A DNA stretch of 64,000 bases from Flavobacterium cellulosilyticum (GTDB lineage Bacteria; Bacteroidota; Bacteroidia; Flavobacteriales; Flavobacteriaceae). Location: the NCBI RefSeq assembly GCF_004349355.1, contig NZ_SMFK01000014.1, positions 45,972 to 109,971 of the forward strand, written 5' to 3'. Every line of letters begins with the position of its first letter. Positions within the stretch are counted from its first letter, which is position 1. This document shows, one piece after another, positions 28,334 to 38,164 of the stretch. The notes beneath the pieces are model-generated. The model was not told where the DNA came from. It worked only from the letters and a program-made list of their open reading frames with translations, and did no database searches. Made by a program: the position numbers and the translations under genes.

Positions 28334-30415
28334 ATGAAATCTAAATCTATTTGCATCCTTTTGCTTTTTATTTGTATCATTCCTGTTTTTGGGCAAGTAC
28401 AAAAAGACACTACCGCTCTTTCTACGATTATTCTTCAAGGTTCACCCATTAAAGTATCTATTCAAAACACTAGCGCTTCCGTTTCGGTTATTGGAATCAA
28501 GGATTTGGAGAAAACAGATGGCGTGATACTCACTTCTGTTTTAAATAAAATACCGGGTCTTTATATGCAGCAAGGAGCACTAAACACCAATCGAATTACC
28601 ATTCGGGGAATTGGCGCAAGAACACAGTATGGAACCAGTAAAATAAAGGCTTATTTTGAAAATATTCCATTAACCAGTGGAGAAGGCGAAACGGTTATTG
28701 AAGATATAGATATTGCAACCATTGGAAGGATAGAAATTATTAAGGGGCCAAATTCTACCAGCTTCGGATCGGGTTTGGGAGGTGTAATTCATCTCACGGC
28801 AAGAACAACTCCTTTTGATGATTCGTTTGGAAAAACAACTACTACTTACGGAAGTTTTGGTTTGTTAAAACAAAGTATTGCTGCAGGATTAAGCAATTCA
28901 AAATCAAATTTATTTACCAACTACACCAACCTACAAACAGATGGTTTTAGATCGAATAGTGGGTATGACAGAAAATCATTTAACTTAAATGGAAAGCAAG
29001 AAATAAGTTCAAACGGGAGCTTGTCTTTTTTAGGAGTTTTTACTCGTCTAAAGGCCTTTATTCCAAGTTCGATAAGTGAAAAAAATTTTATAAACAATCC
29101 CGAAAAAGCGGCTCCCACCTGGGAAGCGGCAAAAGGATATGAATCTTATGATAAATTGATTTTAGGAATTGGTTACAATCACAAATTATCTAAAAAATGG
29201 ACGTTTGATGCAAGTGCTTTTTCGAATTTTAAAAAAGGAAATGAAGCAAGGCCTTTTAATATTTTAAATGACAAAACCTCTTCTTTTGGGTTTCGAACTT
29301 CTCTAAATTATAAAGATCTTTTATTTTTACAACCATTTGAGATAAGTCTTGGGTCAGAGCATATGTTTGATAAATATTCGTATTCCCTTTTCGGAAATTT
29401 ATATCTTTCACATCCAGGACAAGGCAGCATTACTGGCGCTGAATTCAGTAGCATTGGTGAAAACAGGAATTATTCTAATTATTATTTACAAGCAGAATTG
29501 CAACTAATAACCAACCTTTATCTAGAAACTGGGATTGCAATAAATACCACCAAATATTCATTAGAAGACCTTTTTCAACAGAGCAATTCAAGCCAAAGAT
29601 CACACTATACTTTTGGAAAAATTTTATCACCTCGATTGGGTTTATCTTATAAATTATCACAAGGAAAAAATATATATGCATCTGTAAGTAAAGGTTTCGC
29701 CATACCTACAATCGCAGAATCTCTAAATCCAGATGGAACTATCAATACCAGTCTAAAACCAGAAATGGGCTGGAATTACGAATTGGGTTTCAAAGGAAAT
29801 TGGCTAGACACCAAATTACGTACTGAACTTACCTTTTTTAGCACCCAAATTACAAACCAATTAGTTGCCAGACGTACCGCAGATGATCAGTATGTAGGAA
29901 TTAATGCAGGAGAAAGTTCCCATAAAGGTGTGGAGATAATGATAAATTATACTCTTATTGAAAAATCAAATTGGCAAATAGACTCTTATTTTTCAGGAGC
30001 ATTTAATAATTTTAAGTTTATTAATTTTATAGATTCAGGTTCTGATTATTCTGGTAATTCAATTACGGGAGTTCCTAATTCTCAATGGAATTTAGGGATT
30101 GATTTGAATACAAAAATGGGGTTTCGCCTCAATACCTCTTATAGAAACTGGAGTAGAATTCCAATGAATGATCAAAACACAAAATACAGTGATGCGTATC
30201 GCTTACTGGATTTTAAAATTGCATACGCATTTAATATCCTTAAAGTTATAAAAGCCGAACTTTCCTCTGGAATTAATAATGCTTTAAACGAACATTATGC
30301 AGCAAGTATTTTGCCAAATGCTGTAGGTTTTGGATCAGCTGCTCCAAGGTATTATTACCCTGGAAACCCAAGAAACTATTATGTAGGGTTTGCTGTATCC
30401 TATCATTTTTTATAA
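28334..30415 (+). CDS. TonB-dependent receptor (not SusC type)
   Basis: Outer-membrane receptor of 693 residues. A signal peptide is followed directly by a plug domain (VLNKIPGLYMQQG, then IEIIKGPNSTSFGSGLGG) and a 22-strand-type barrel ending in YYVGFAVSYHFL. It lacks the carboxypeptidase-like domain of SusC proteins and has no SusD partner, so it resembles siderophore, metal or small-molecule receptors. It starts 67 bases after the ThuA gene in the same direction. It may import the glycoside used by the upstream genes; an iron-complex ligand is the main alternative. Confidence 0.88.
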   Translation: MKSKSICILLLFICIIPVFGQVQKDTTALSTIILQGSPIKVSIQNTSASVSVIGIKDLEKTDGVILTSVLNKIPGLYMQQGALNTNRITIRGIGARTQYGTSKIKAYFENIPLTSGEGETVIEDIDIATIGRIEIIKGPNSTSFGSGLGGVIHLTARTTPFDDSFGKTTTTYGSFGLLKQSIAAGLSNSKSNLFTNYTNLQTDGFRSNSGYDRKSFNLNGKQEISSNGSLSFLGVFTRLKAFIPSSISEKNFINNPEKAAPTWEAAKGYESYDKLILGIGYNHKLSKKWTFDASAFSNFKKGNEARPFNILNDKTSSFGFRTSLNYKDLLFLQPFEISLGSEHMFDKYSYSLFGNLYLSHPGQGSITGAEFSSIGENRNYSNYYLQAELQLITNLYLETGIAINTTKYSLEDLFQQSNSSQRSHYTFGKILSPRLGLSYKLSQGKNIYASVSKGFAIPTIAESLNPDGTINTSLKPEMGWNYELGFKGNWLDTKLRTELTFFSTQITNQLVARRTADDQYVGINAGESSHKGVEIMINYTLIEKSNWQIDSYFSGAFNNFKFINFIDSGSDYSGNSITGVPNSQWNLGIDLNTKMGFRLNTSYRNWSRIPMNDQNTKYSDAYRLLDFKIAYAFNILKVIKAELSSGINNALNEHYAASILPNAVGFGSAAPRYYYPGNPRNYYVGFAVSYHFL

Positions 30416-30442
30416 TAATATAGTCTTTATTTACAATTTCGT

Positions 30443-30450
30443 TATATTTG
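30443..30450 (+). promoter_or_regulatory. Candidate promoter (-7 element) of the PUL 2 regulator
   Basis: TATATTTG matches the Bacteroidota -7 consensus TAnnTTTG exactly. It lies 141 bases before the regulator start codon, just past the end of the TonB receptor gene. The -33 region is AT-rich without a clear TTTG. This suggests the regulator has its own promoter. Confidence 0.45.
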
Positions 30451-30591
30451 TATTATCGGAATATTTACAATGTGAATACTGTAAAAATATCAGACTAATT
30501 ATTGACAATTCTTTTTTACCTTATCTTTTTAAAATAAATATTTTACAGCAAAATTTTATAGTTTATACAAAGAACAAATAAAATCAAGATA

Positions 30592-33500
30592 TTGAAAACA
30601 TCTTTTAAATTAAAAATTAAGATTTTAGTTGTTAGCTTTATAATATTTGTCTCCTGTAACAATAAAGATGAATCGAGACCATTATTTAGTAAAACAACTA
30701 AATTTCACGAAGTACTACCTAAAGGCTATAATGATGATAAATCAATTTTCAACTCTTTAAAGCCTTTAGAAGTAGACTATTCCTCAGAACAATTAGACAA
30801 TACTAAAGGACTTTCTAATAGTTCTGTTAATTCCCTTTTCCAAGATTCTGAAAATTTACTTTGGATAGGAACTTGGGATGGACTAAACCGATATGATGGG
30901 AATAGTTTTAAAATTTTCAGGCCGGAGTTAGATAATGAAAATAGCTTAAGCAATCAGGTAATTCTGAAAATAGATGAAGATAATACTGGGAATATCTGGC
31001 TATTGACTATTCATGGAATTAATAAATATGATAAAAAAACAGACACTTTCAAGCGTTTTTATTTTACTAGAGAAAATAAACCACCCTTATCAGAATCAGA
31101 ATTTAACTTGGCATTAGATGCATCTAAAAATGTTTATTGTGCTGTGAAGGAATGGGGTGTTGGTTATTTTGACGGTAATGATTTTCAAAAAATGAAAATC
31201 AAAAAATTTCCAAAAAGGGCAGTTAAAAAAATGGAATTCACTTTAACGGGTGAATTATTGGTATTATTTGAAAACAATGAACTTTATGCATTGACATTTG
31301 AAACCCAGAAAAATGGTAAAAAAAACATCTCAAAAGTGAATTTGATTTCTAATGAAATCAAAACATTCGAGGTAATGTCGAATGCTAAAGTTTGTATTGT
31401 TTCTAAGAAAGGAAATACTTTTTTTTATTCATTAAAAGATCAAATAAGTCTCGTTCTCCCCAATAAAATTATTGGGAATATCATTGGAAATATTCCTGAT
31501 GGATTGGTTCTTTCAAGCAAAGCTGGATATTCAATTATAGATAATAACGGAAATACTATTATTAAACCTTGGATAAATTATCTTAAAAATCAAAAGATAA
31601 CTACTTTAATTCAAGGAAATGAACATATTATTTGGACTGGAACTGATGGAGATGGAGTTTTTAAAATGTTTCCTCTAAAAAAATCTTTTAATTTAATTTC
31701 AAAGGCTCAAATTCCAGAACTGGATGGTGGAATTGTAAGAGCTTTTTTGGAAATAGATGAGAATTCTATTTGGGTTGGAACAAAAGGAAAAGGTTTGTTT
31801 CGTTTTTCTTCTAATTTTTATAAGGATATTGAAAAACCTTTAAAATATACTAATTACAACGAAGGAAATAGTGCTATAAATAATGCCGTATTTTCATTAT
31901 GCAAAGGGAAAGAGGATCTTATTTTTATAGGAAGCGATGGAAATGGAATTAATGTTTTTGATTTAAAAAAATCAAAAATGATCAATTGGTCGGATATAAT
32001 AGGGATTGAAAAATGCGAATATTTTAAGTCTACTTACGCTATATATCAAGATGATGAAGGGTATATTTGGTTAGGAACTAATGGTTATGGAATGATTCGT
32101 TTTAAAATTGAGAAATCAGGTGAAAAACTCAAAGTTACCGAGTTCAAGAAATATTTGGCCAATACGAATGGTGACAAATCATTAAGTAGTAATATTATTT
32201 TTGCTATAGTTCCAAAAAATAAAAATCAACTTTGGATAGGAACCCGATTGGGCGGATTGAATCTTTTTGATAAAAAAACAGAGGTTTTTCGTACCTATAA
32301 AAACCGAAGTAATGATTCACACAGTTTATCCAATAATGATATCTTGTGTCTTCAAACGGATGTCAAAAACAGACTTTGGATCGGAACCAGTTTTGGTTTG
32401 AATTTATTACAAAGCATTACTACAGATGGAAATGCAATTTTTAAAAACTATACTGTAAAAGAGGGTCTCCCAAATAATACAATTCACGGAATAATTTCAG
32501 ATAAAAAAGCCAATCTCTGGATTAGCACGAACTTCGGGCTTTCTAATTTTATTCTTAACGAATCAAAATTTATAAATTATACCCAAAATGAAGGACTTCA
32601 GAACAATGAATTTGCCGATGGTGCTTTTTACCAAAGTATAAAATCGGATTATATATTTATGGGAGGGATTAAAGGATTTAATTATTTTTTACCTCAAAAA
32701 ATAAAAGAGTCTTCTATTGTTCCTGATATTCTTATCAATAAAATAAGTGGTCAAAATCAAGCAATTCCTTATTATCAAGGATTAGTAATATCTCCAAATT
32801 CAAATACGCATCCTTCTATAGTATTGAAATACAATCAAAACTTTTTTGATATTGAATTAGCTGCTTTGACATTCACTAATAGCGAAAAATGTAAATACGC
32901 CTATCTCCTGATGAATTTTGATAAGAATTGGAATTTCATCAATAATAGAAGAATAATTTCCTTTACAAATGTACCGCAAGGAAACTATTCGTTATGGATA
33001 AAATGGTCCAATAGCGATGGAGTATGGAGTAAACCGGTTCATGCCATAGATATCAGGATTAAACCTGTATTTTGGCAATCTACTGTTGCGATTATTATTT
33101 ATGCAGTTTTATTGGTGCTTTTTATACTATTTGTTTGGAGTTATTATAATAAACGTCAATCATTGAGTCAGAACATTTTTTTTAGAAAACGAGAAGAGGA
33201 ACTTCATGAAAACAGACTTACTTTTTTTACTGATATTGCCCATGAGTTTCAAACTCCTTTAACCTTGATTGTTGGTCCGATTCAAAAATTAACTGAAGCA
33301 ACAAATCTCGATAAAAGAAATCAGAAATACATTCATATGATTCAGCGCAACTCATCAAGGTTGTTATTTTTAACACAACAATTACTCGAATTTAGAAAAG
33401 CGGAATATGATTATTTAGAAGTAACTGTAAGGGAATTTGATTTAGTCAACTTGGTAGAACAAATTGCGGAATTATTCGATGAATGGGCATTGGATAAAAA

Positions 33501-34809
33501 TATTGACTATCATCTTGACATACCTTCTGAATTAACAGGTTGGTTTGACAAAGATAAAATCGAAAAAATAGTGTTTAACCTGATGTCAAATGCTTTTAAA
33601 TACACTCCTGAAAACGGGAAAATTAATCTTAAATTTTGCATTCAGGACGAAAACCCCAAAAAATTAAACATTACGATTACAAACACGGGAAAAGGAATTC
33701 CAAAGGAAAAAATGGATTCCTTATTTGATCGTTTCTTCTTATCAGAATCGAATAGATCAACGGATAAGGATTTGTTTAGAACGGGAATTGGATTGGCCTA
33801 TATAAAAAAAATAGTAACCGTGTTGCGAGGTGAGATTCTGGTTTCCAGTATCCCGAATAAAACGACCACCTTTACTATTCTATTGTCTTGTAGTAAAGAA
33901 GCATTTAATGAAAAAGAATTAGATATAAAGGAAAGTCCCATCTTGATTTCACAACATTTAAAAAACATTCTGGAAGAAATTCCAACTAATTTAGATGAAA
34001 CACCAACTAAAATCACATCCATTGATACACTTGAAGATAACCGTAAAACAATATTAATTGTTGAAGATGAAAAGGAAATTCATGTGTTTCTTAATGAATT
34101 ACTTGGGGAGAAATATAAAATTATTACAGCCTATAATGGAGTAGAAGCAATGCAAACTCTTGAAAAGGGAATCCCCGATATTATCGTAAGTGATGTAATG
34201 ATGCCTTTGATGGATGGAGTGGAGTTGTGCGCAAAAATTAAAAGAAACATCAAAACTTGCCATATTCCATTTATAATGCTTACTGCAAAAGATTCAATTT
34301 TACATCGAATTGAAGGTATAGAAAGTGGCGCAAATTCGTATATTCCGAAGCCGTTTCACCCAGATCACTTATTAGTAAGAATTCAAAAACTTATTGAAGA
34401 AAAAGAACTTATATTCAAACATTTTACTCAAGACACTCTCATCGAAAATCTGTCTACTTTGCCCATAGAAAATGCAGAAAAGGATTTTATAAAAAAGGTA
34501 ATTGAAATAATACGAAATAACATTGACAGCGAAAATCTTCAAAGTTTATTAATTGAAAAAGAATTGGGGATAAGTAATTCGCAATTATATCGAAAAATCA
34601 AAGAAATATTTGGACTTACTCCTGTTGATTTAATTAGAACTATACGATTAAAACATGCTGCCGTACTTTTGCGTAAAAATGTATCGACTGTATCTGAGGT
34701 ATGTTACCAAGCGGGATTTAATAACCGTTCCTATTTCTACAGGGAATTTAATAAAATGTATAAAATTACTCCAAAAAATTATCAACTCAAATATCTTTCA
34801 AAGAGTTGA
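30592..34809 (+). CDS. Hybrid two-component system regulator (HTCS) of PUL 2
   Basis: A single 1405-residue protein that senses a glycan in the periplasm and activates its PUL. It starts at a TTG codon; no in-frame ATG lies just upstream, and a signal with a lipobox-like FVSC (Cys22) follows. Domains in order are: two seven-bladed-type Reg_prop propellers (about 70-745, repeats such as LWIGTWDGLNRYDG), a Y_Y_Y domain, a transmembrane helix (about 825-850), a histidine kinase with His884 in DIAHEFQTP and an ATP-binding domain, a receiver with Asp1201 in VSDVMMP, and an AraC-type DNA-binding domain at the C-terminus. It sits directly in front of susCD with a 132-base gap containing twin palindromes, its likely binding sites. 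Confidence 0.95.
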   Translation: MKTSFKLKIKILVVSFIIFVSCNNKDESRPLFSKTTKFHEVLPKGYNDDKSIFNSLKPLEVDYSSEQLDNTKGLSNSSVNSLFQDSENLLWIGTWDGLNRYDGNSFKIFRPELDNENSLSNQVILKIDEDNTGNIWLLTIHGINKYDKKTDTFKRFYFTRENKPPLSESEFNLALDASKNVYCAVKEWGVGYFDGNDFQKMKIKKFPKRAVKKMEFTLTGELLVLFENNELYALTFETQKNGKKNISKVNLISNEIKTFEVMSNAKVCIVSKKGNTFFYSLKDQISLVLPNKIIGNIIGNIPDGLVLSSKAGYSIIDNNGNTIIKPWINYLKNQKITTLIQGNEHIIWTGTDGDGVFKMFPLKKSFNLISKAQIPELDGGIVRAFLEIDENSIWVGTKGKGLFRFSSNFYKDIEKPLKYTNYNEGNSAINNAVFSLCKGKEDLIFIGSDGNGINVFDLKKSKMINWSDIIGIEKCEYFKSTYAIYQDDEGYIWLGTNGYGMIRFKIEKSGEKLKVTEFKKYLANTNGDKSLSSNIIFAIVPKNKNQLWIGTRLGGLNLFDKKTEVFRTYKNRSNDSHSLSNNDILCLQTDVKNRLWIGTSFGLNLLQSITTDGNAIFKNYTVKEGLPNNTIHGIISDKKANLWISTNFGLSNFILNESKFINYTQNEGLQNNEFADGAFYQSIKSDYIFMGGIKGFNYFLPQKIKESSIVPDILINKISGQNQAIPYYQGLVISPNSNTHPSIVLKYNQNFFDIELAALTFTNSEKCKYAYLLMNFDKNWNFINNRRIISFTNVPQGNYSLWIKWSNSDGVWSKPVHAIDIRIKPVFWQSTVAIIIYAVLLVLFILFVWSYYNKRQSLSQNIFFRKREEELHENRLTFFTDIAHEFQTPLTLIVGPIQKLTEATNLDKRNQKYIHMIQRNSSRLLFLTQQLLEFRKAEYDYLEVTVREFDLVNLVEQIAELFDEWALDKNIDYHLDIPSELTGWFDKDKIEKIVFNLMSNAFKYTPENGKINLKFCIQDENPKKLNITITNTGKGIPKEKMDSLFDRFFLSESNRSTDKDLFRTGIGLAYIKKIVTVLRGEILVSSIPNKTTTFTILLSCSKEAFNEKELDIKESPILISQHLKNILEEIPTNLDETPTKITSIDTLEDNRKTILIVEDEKEIHVFLNELLGEKYKIITAYNGVEAMQTLEKGIPDIIVSDVMMPLMDGVELCAKIKRNIKTCHIPFIMLTAKDSILHRIEGIESGANSYIPKPFHPDHLLVRIQKLIEEKELIFKHFTQDTLIENLSTLPIENAEKDFIKKVIEIIRNNIDSENLQSLLIEKELGISNSQLYRKIKEIFGLTPVDLIRTIRLKHAAVLLRKNVSTVSEVCYQAGFNNRSYFYREFNKMYKITPKNYQLKYLSKS

Positions 34810-34847
34810 ATGTTTTAAACTTCTGTAATTCATTAATTTAAATTTCA

Positions 34848-34876
34848 GTGTACACTTTTGATGAAATAGTGTACAC
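34848..34876. promoter_or_regulatory. Twin GTGTACAC palindromes, candidate HTCS operator
   Basis: The perfect 8-bp palindrome GTGTACAC occurs at 34848-34855 and again at 34869-34876. The copies are 21 bp apart centre to centre, two helical turns, so both face the same side of the DNA. They lie upstream of a possible -7 element at 34896 and about 70-90 bases before the susC start, where an activator would bind. I saw no other copy of this word in the window. Binding by the adjacent AraC-type regulator is inferred. Confidence 0.55.
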
Positions 34877-34895
34877 CTAAATTTTATGTTTCATA

Positions 34896-34903
34896 TAACT
34901 TTA
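34896..34903 (+). promoter_or_regulatory. Possible -7 element of PUL 2 susC
   Basis: TAACTTTA differs from the consensus TAnnTTTG only at the last base. No good -33 box is present, which fits a promoter that needs an activator bound at the twin palindromes just upstream. Confidence 0.3.
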
Positions 34904-34941
34904 CAGAGCTAGACCTTCCATTTGTAATTACAGATTATTTA

Positions 34942-37900
34942 ATGAATATGGACATAAAAAACAACCAAAAAAAATTAAGTAAAATGATTGAATTTTCAAG
35001 TAAGTTTTGGAATTACGGAAAATTATTTTCTTATTTCCTATTCACTTTTCAACATTGCTTATCAGCTAATGTTTACGAAAAAACCACGACCCTTAATTTA
35101 ATAAATGACATTGAACTTTCTTTATCAGAAAGAATAAGTCAACAAGTAAATGTAAAGGGCAACATCACTGATGAATCGGGTTTACCTTTAATTGGAGTGA
35201 ATATCCATGTTTTAGGAACAAACAAAGGAATTCAGTCTGATTTGGACGGAAATTATGAATTTGTAAATGTAGATTCAAATGCGATACTTGAATTTAGCTA
35301 TTCAGGATATTTAAGTCAAAAAATAGCACTTGATGGAAAAACCAATTTAAATGTTGTACTTAAGATTAGTCAAACTAAGTTAGACGAAGTTGTTATTGTA
35401 GGATATAGTACACAAAAGAAAAAAGATCTTACCGGCGCGATATCAACAGTAAATATTGATGATTTGAGTAAATCTGTTTCGCCTTTTGCTTCTCAATCTT
35501 TGCAGGGTTTAGTATCGGGAGTAAGGGTGACTTCAAATACTGGAGCACCGGGTGAAGGAGCACAAATTAGAATTAGAGGTGTTGGATCTTTGAGTGGTAA
35601 CAATGCCCCTTTATATATTGTTGATGGAATTCCTACTAATAATGGAATGGATAATATATCCTCTTCGGATATTGAAAGTATTTCCGTGTTGAAGGATGCA
35701 GCTTCCACAGCAATTTACGGTTCTAGGGCAGGAAATGGAGTTGTACTTATTACGACTAAGAAAGGTACAAAAGGACAAGATGTTAAAATTACTTTCAACT
35801 CTAGTTTAGGTGTCCAATCTCAAGGAAAGCTGACCGAAATGACAAATAAAGATCAGTATGTAACAATTTATAATGAGGCTGCCGATAATGATAATGCTTT
35901 TCTTTCTCCTGATCAATCCTTTTTGATAAGAAAGAAAATTACTCCAGAATATGCGACTTCCTTACCAAACATAAATCATTTGGAGTCTATTTTTAGACAA
36001 GCACTTTTGCAACAATATCACTTGGGTATTAGCTGGGGTACAGAAAAGACTACTTATAATTTTTCTGGTGGCTATTTCGACCAAGAAGGAATTTTATTAG
36101 GAAGTTCTTATAATAAGGCTAATGCCAAAATGAGCATGAATACAGAAGTAAAAAGTTGGCTTAATGTGGGTTTAAACTTAAATGTATACAGTGATGAAAA
36201 CAATATTGTAGGTAGTTCTGGTGATGGACTTGGAGGAAATGGAGGGAGTGCCATTAGATATGCGTTTTTTAGAACTCCAGCTATTCCAATATATGACTCG
36301 GAAGGCAACTTTGTAGATAAACCAGAAAGACCAGATTTTTTCGGAGATGGTTATAATCCAGTAGGTGTTTTAAAAAACACAGATAATGTTAGAAGAAACA
36401 ACGGACTTTTTGGAGATGTAAATTTCAAGTTTAATTTGTCAGATGATTTCTTTGTAGTGTCTACTTTAGGATTAGATAAATCAAGTTTCAAACAAAGAAG
36501 ATTTAATAAAAATTGGGGGGATCAAAATAGAATTAATAATCCAAACTCACTTACAATTAGTTCAAATTTAGTTTCCAATTATACTGTTAGTAATGTATTG
36601 AATTATAAACACACCTTCAACGATATTCATAATTTTACAGTATTAATAGGAAATGAGAATATTGTTAATAATGAAGAATATTTTGAAGCGTCGGATAGAG
36701 ATTTTGTGGATCAAAATCCATTATTATTAACTTTAGGTAATGGCAAAGGACTTGATAATTCAAATGAATCATCTAGCAAGTCAGTATTAAAGTCTTATTT
36801 TGGGAAAGCGAATTACAATTATGATTCCCGATATTTTGTTTCTGGTGTGTTGCGTCGAGATGGATCGTCCCGATTTTCAGAAGGCCATCAATGGGGAAAT
36901 TTTTACTCTGCTTCATTAGGTTGGAGAATCGACAAGGATTTCCTGAAAGACAACACTTTAATTCAGAAATGGATGCTTAGAGCAGGATTTGGAGCAGTGG
37001 GAGACCAACAAATACCAAATTTCGCATACTCTTCTTTAGTAGGGAGAAATTATAATTATCCTTTTGGAGGCATTAGTCAACCAGGAAATGCAGTAGTTTC
37101 TTTAGGAAATGAATCGTTAACATGGGCAACAAGTAAGCAAGCAGATATTGGTACAGACATAAGTTTCTTTAATGGTCAACTTGAGTTTTCATTCGATTAT
37201 TTTCATAAAAGTACCGAAGACATGCTGTTGCGAATCTCGATGCCATCTTCAAATGGATATGCAAGTGCTCCATTTTTCAATACTGGAAATGTATTGAACT
37301 CAGGCTATGAGTTTGATGTGACTTATCGAAAATATATTAACGATGATATTAGCTTCTCTATTAAAGCGAATGCTTCTTTTTTGAATAATGAAGTTACACA
37401 ATTAGAAGCTCCCATTTTAGGAGGACGAATTGACAATAATGTATATGCAACCAAAACGGAAGTTGGATATCCAATTGGCTCCTTTTACCTGTATACACAG
37501 GAAGGTATTTTTCAAAATACTACTGATATATTAACAAGTGCATTTCAAGGGAATAATATTCATCCCGGTGACGTGAAATACAAGGATATTAATAGAGATG
37601 GAATCATTAATGAATTAGACAGATCACATGTTGGAAGTTCAATTCCTGATGCAACTTTTGGACTGAATACAGAGTTTAAATATAAAAATGTATCATTAGA
37701 GATTTTCTTTGCAGGAGCATACGGAAATAAAATTTACAATCAAATAAACACAGATATTGAAGGTTTTTATAGACCATTTAATGTTACTCAAAGGTATTAT
37801 GATGAAAGATGGACAGGTGAAGGCACGAGTAATACACAGCCTAGAGCATCTTGGTCAGCTAAATCTAACAATACAAAGCCTTCAACGCGATTTTTAGAAA

Positions 37901-38160
37901 ATGGTTCCTATGTTCGTTTGAAAAATGTACAGCTAGGATATGATTTCAATAAAGCAATTATTCAGCCTCTTAACATAAATAAATTAAGAATTTATATCTC
38001 AGCTTCAAACTTATTTACATTAACTAAATATTCCGGATTAGATCCGGAGTTTTCGACTAATGACAATTCTAAATCAGAAGGAGATTTAGCTGCCGGAATA
38101 GATTTTGGGACTTATCCTAATTCAACTGTAATCCTTTGTGGTTTACAATTAACATTTTAA
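34942..38160 (+). CDS. SusC-family TonB-dependent receptor of PUL 2
   Basis: Outer-membrane glycan importer of 1072 residues without an STN domain, as expected for a PUL run by a hybrid two-component system. An N-terminal signal region (several ATG codons near 34942, 34948 and 34984 are possible starts) is followed by a carboxypeptidase-regulatory-like domain (about 70-145), the linker KLDEVVIVGYSTQKKKDLTGA, a plug domain (YIVDGIP, SIYGSRAGNG-like motifs) and the barrel. susD begins 4 bases after its stop codon. Its ligand should be the glycan handled by the downstream GH130 and GH13 enzymes. Confidence 0.95.
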   Translation: MNMDIKNNQKKLSKMIEFSSKFWNYGKLFSYFLFTFQHCLSANVYEKTTTLNLINDIELSLSERISQQVNVKGNITDESGLPLIGVNIHVLGTNKGIQSDLDGNYEFVNVDSNAILEFSYSGYLSQKIALDGKTNLNVVLKISQTKLDEVVIVGYSTQKKKDLTGAISTVNIDDLSKSVSPFASQSLQGLVSGVRVTSNTGAPGEGAQIRIRGVGSLSGNNAPLYIVDGIPTNNGMDNISSSDIESISVLKDAASTAIYGSRAGNGVVLITTKKGTKGQDVKITFNSSLGVQSQGKLTEMTNKDQYVTIYNEAADNDNAFLSPDQSFLIRKKITPEYATSLPNINHLESIFRQALLQQYHLGISWGTEKTTYNFSGGYFDQEGILLGSSYNKANAKMSMNTEVKSWLNVGLNLNVYSDENNIVGSSGDGLGGNGGSAIRYAFFRTPAIPIYDSEGNFVDKPERPDFFGDGYNPVGVLKNTDNVRRNNGLFGDVNFKFNLSDDFFVVSTLGLDKSSFKQRRFNKNWGDQNRINNPNSLTISSNLVSNYTVSNVLNYKHTFNDIHNFTVLIGNENIVNNEEYFEASDRDFVDQNPLLLTLGNGKGLDNSNESSSKSVLKSYFGKANYNYDSRYFVSGVLRRDGSSRFSEGHQWGNFYSASLGWRIDKDFLKDNTLIQKWMLRAGFGAVGDQQIPNFAYSSLVGRNYNYPFGGISQPGNAVVSLGNESLTWATSKQADIGTDISFFNGQLEFSFDYFHKSTEDMLLRISMPSSNGYASAPFFNTGNVLNSGYEFDVTYRKYINDDISFSIKANASFLNNEVTQLEAPILGGRIDNNVYATKTEVGYPIGSFYLYTQEGIFQNTTDILTSAFQGNNIHPGDVKYKDINRDGIINELDRSHVGSSIPDATFGLNTEFKYKNVSLEIFFAGAYGNKIYNQINTDIEGFYRPFNVTQRYYDERWTGEGTSNTQPRASWSAKSNNTKPSTRFLENGSYVRLKNVQLGYDFNKAIIQPLNINKLRIYISASNLFTLTKYSGLDPEFSTNDNSKSEGDLAAGIDFGTYPNSTVILCGLQLTF

Positions 38161-38164
38161 GATT

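Noticed and set aside
30390..30581. 63-codon plus-strand frame between the TonB receptor and the regulator
   Set aside because: Low-complexity Ile/Phe/Tyr/Asn composition typical of AT-rich spacer; it overlaps the receptor end and the candidate promoter.
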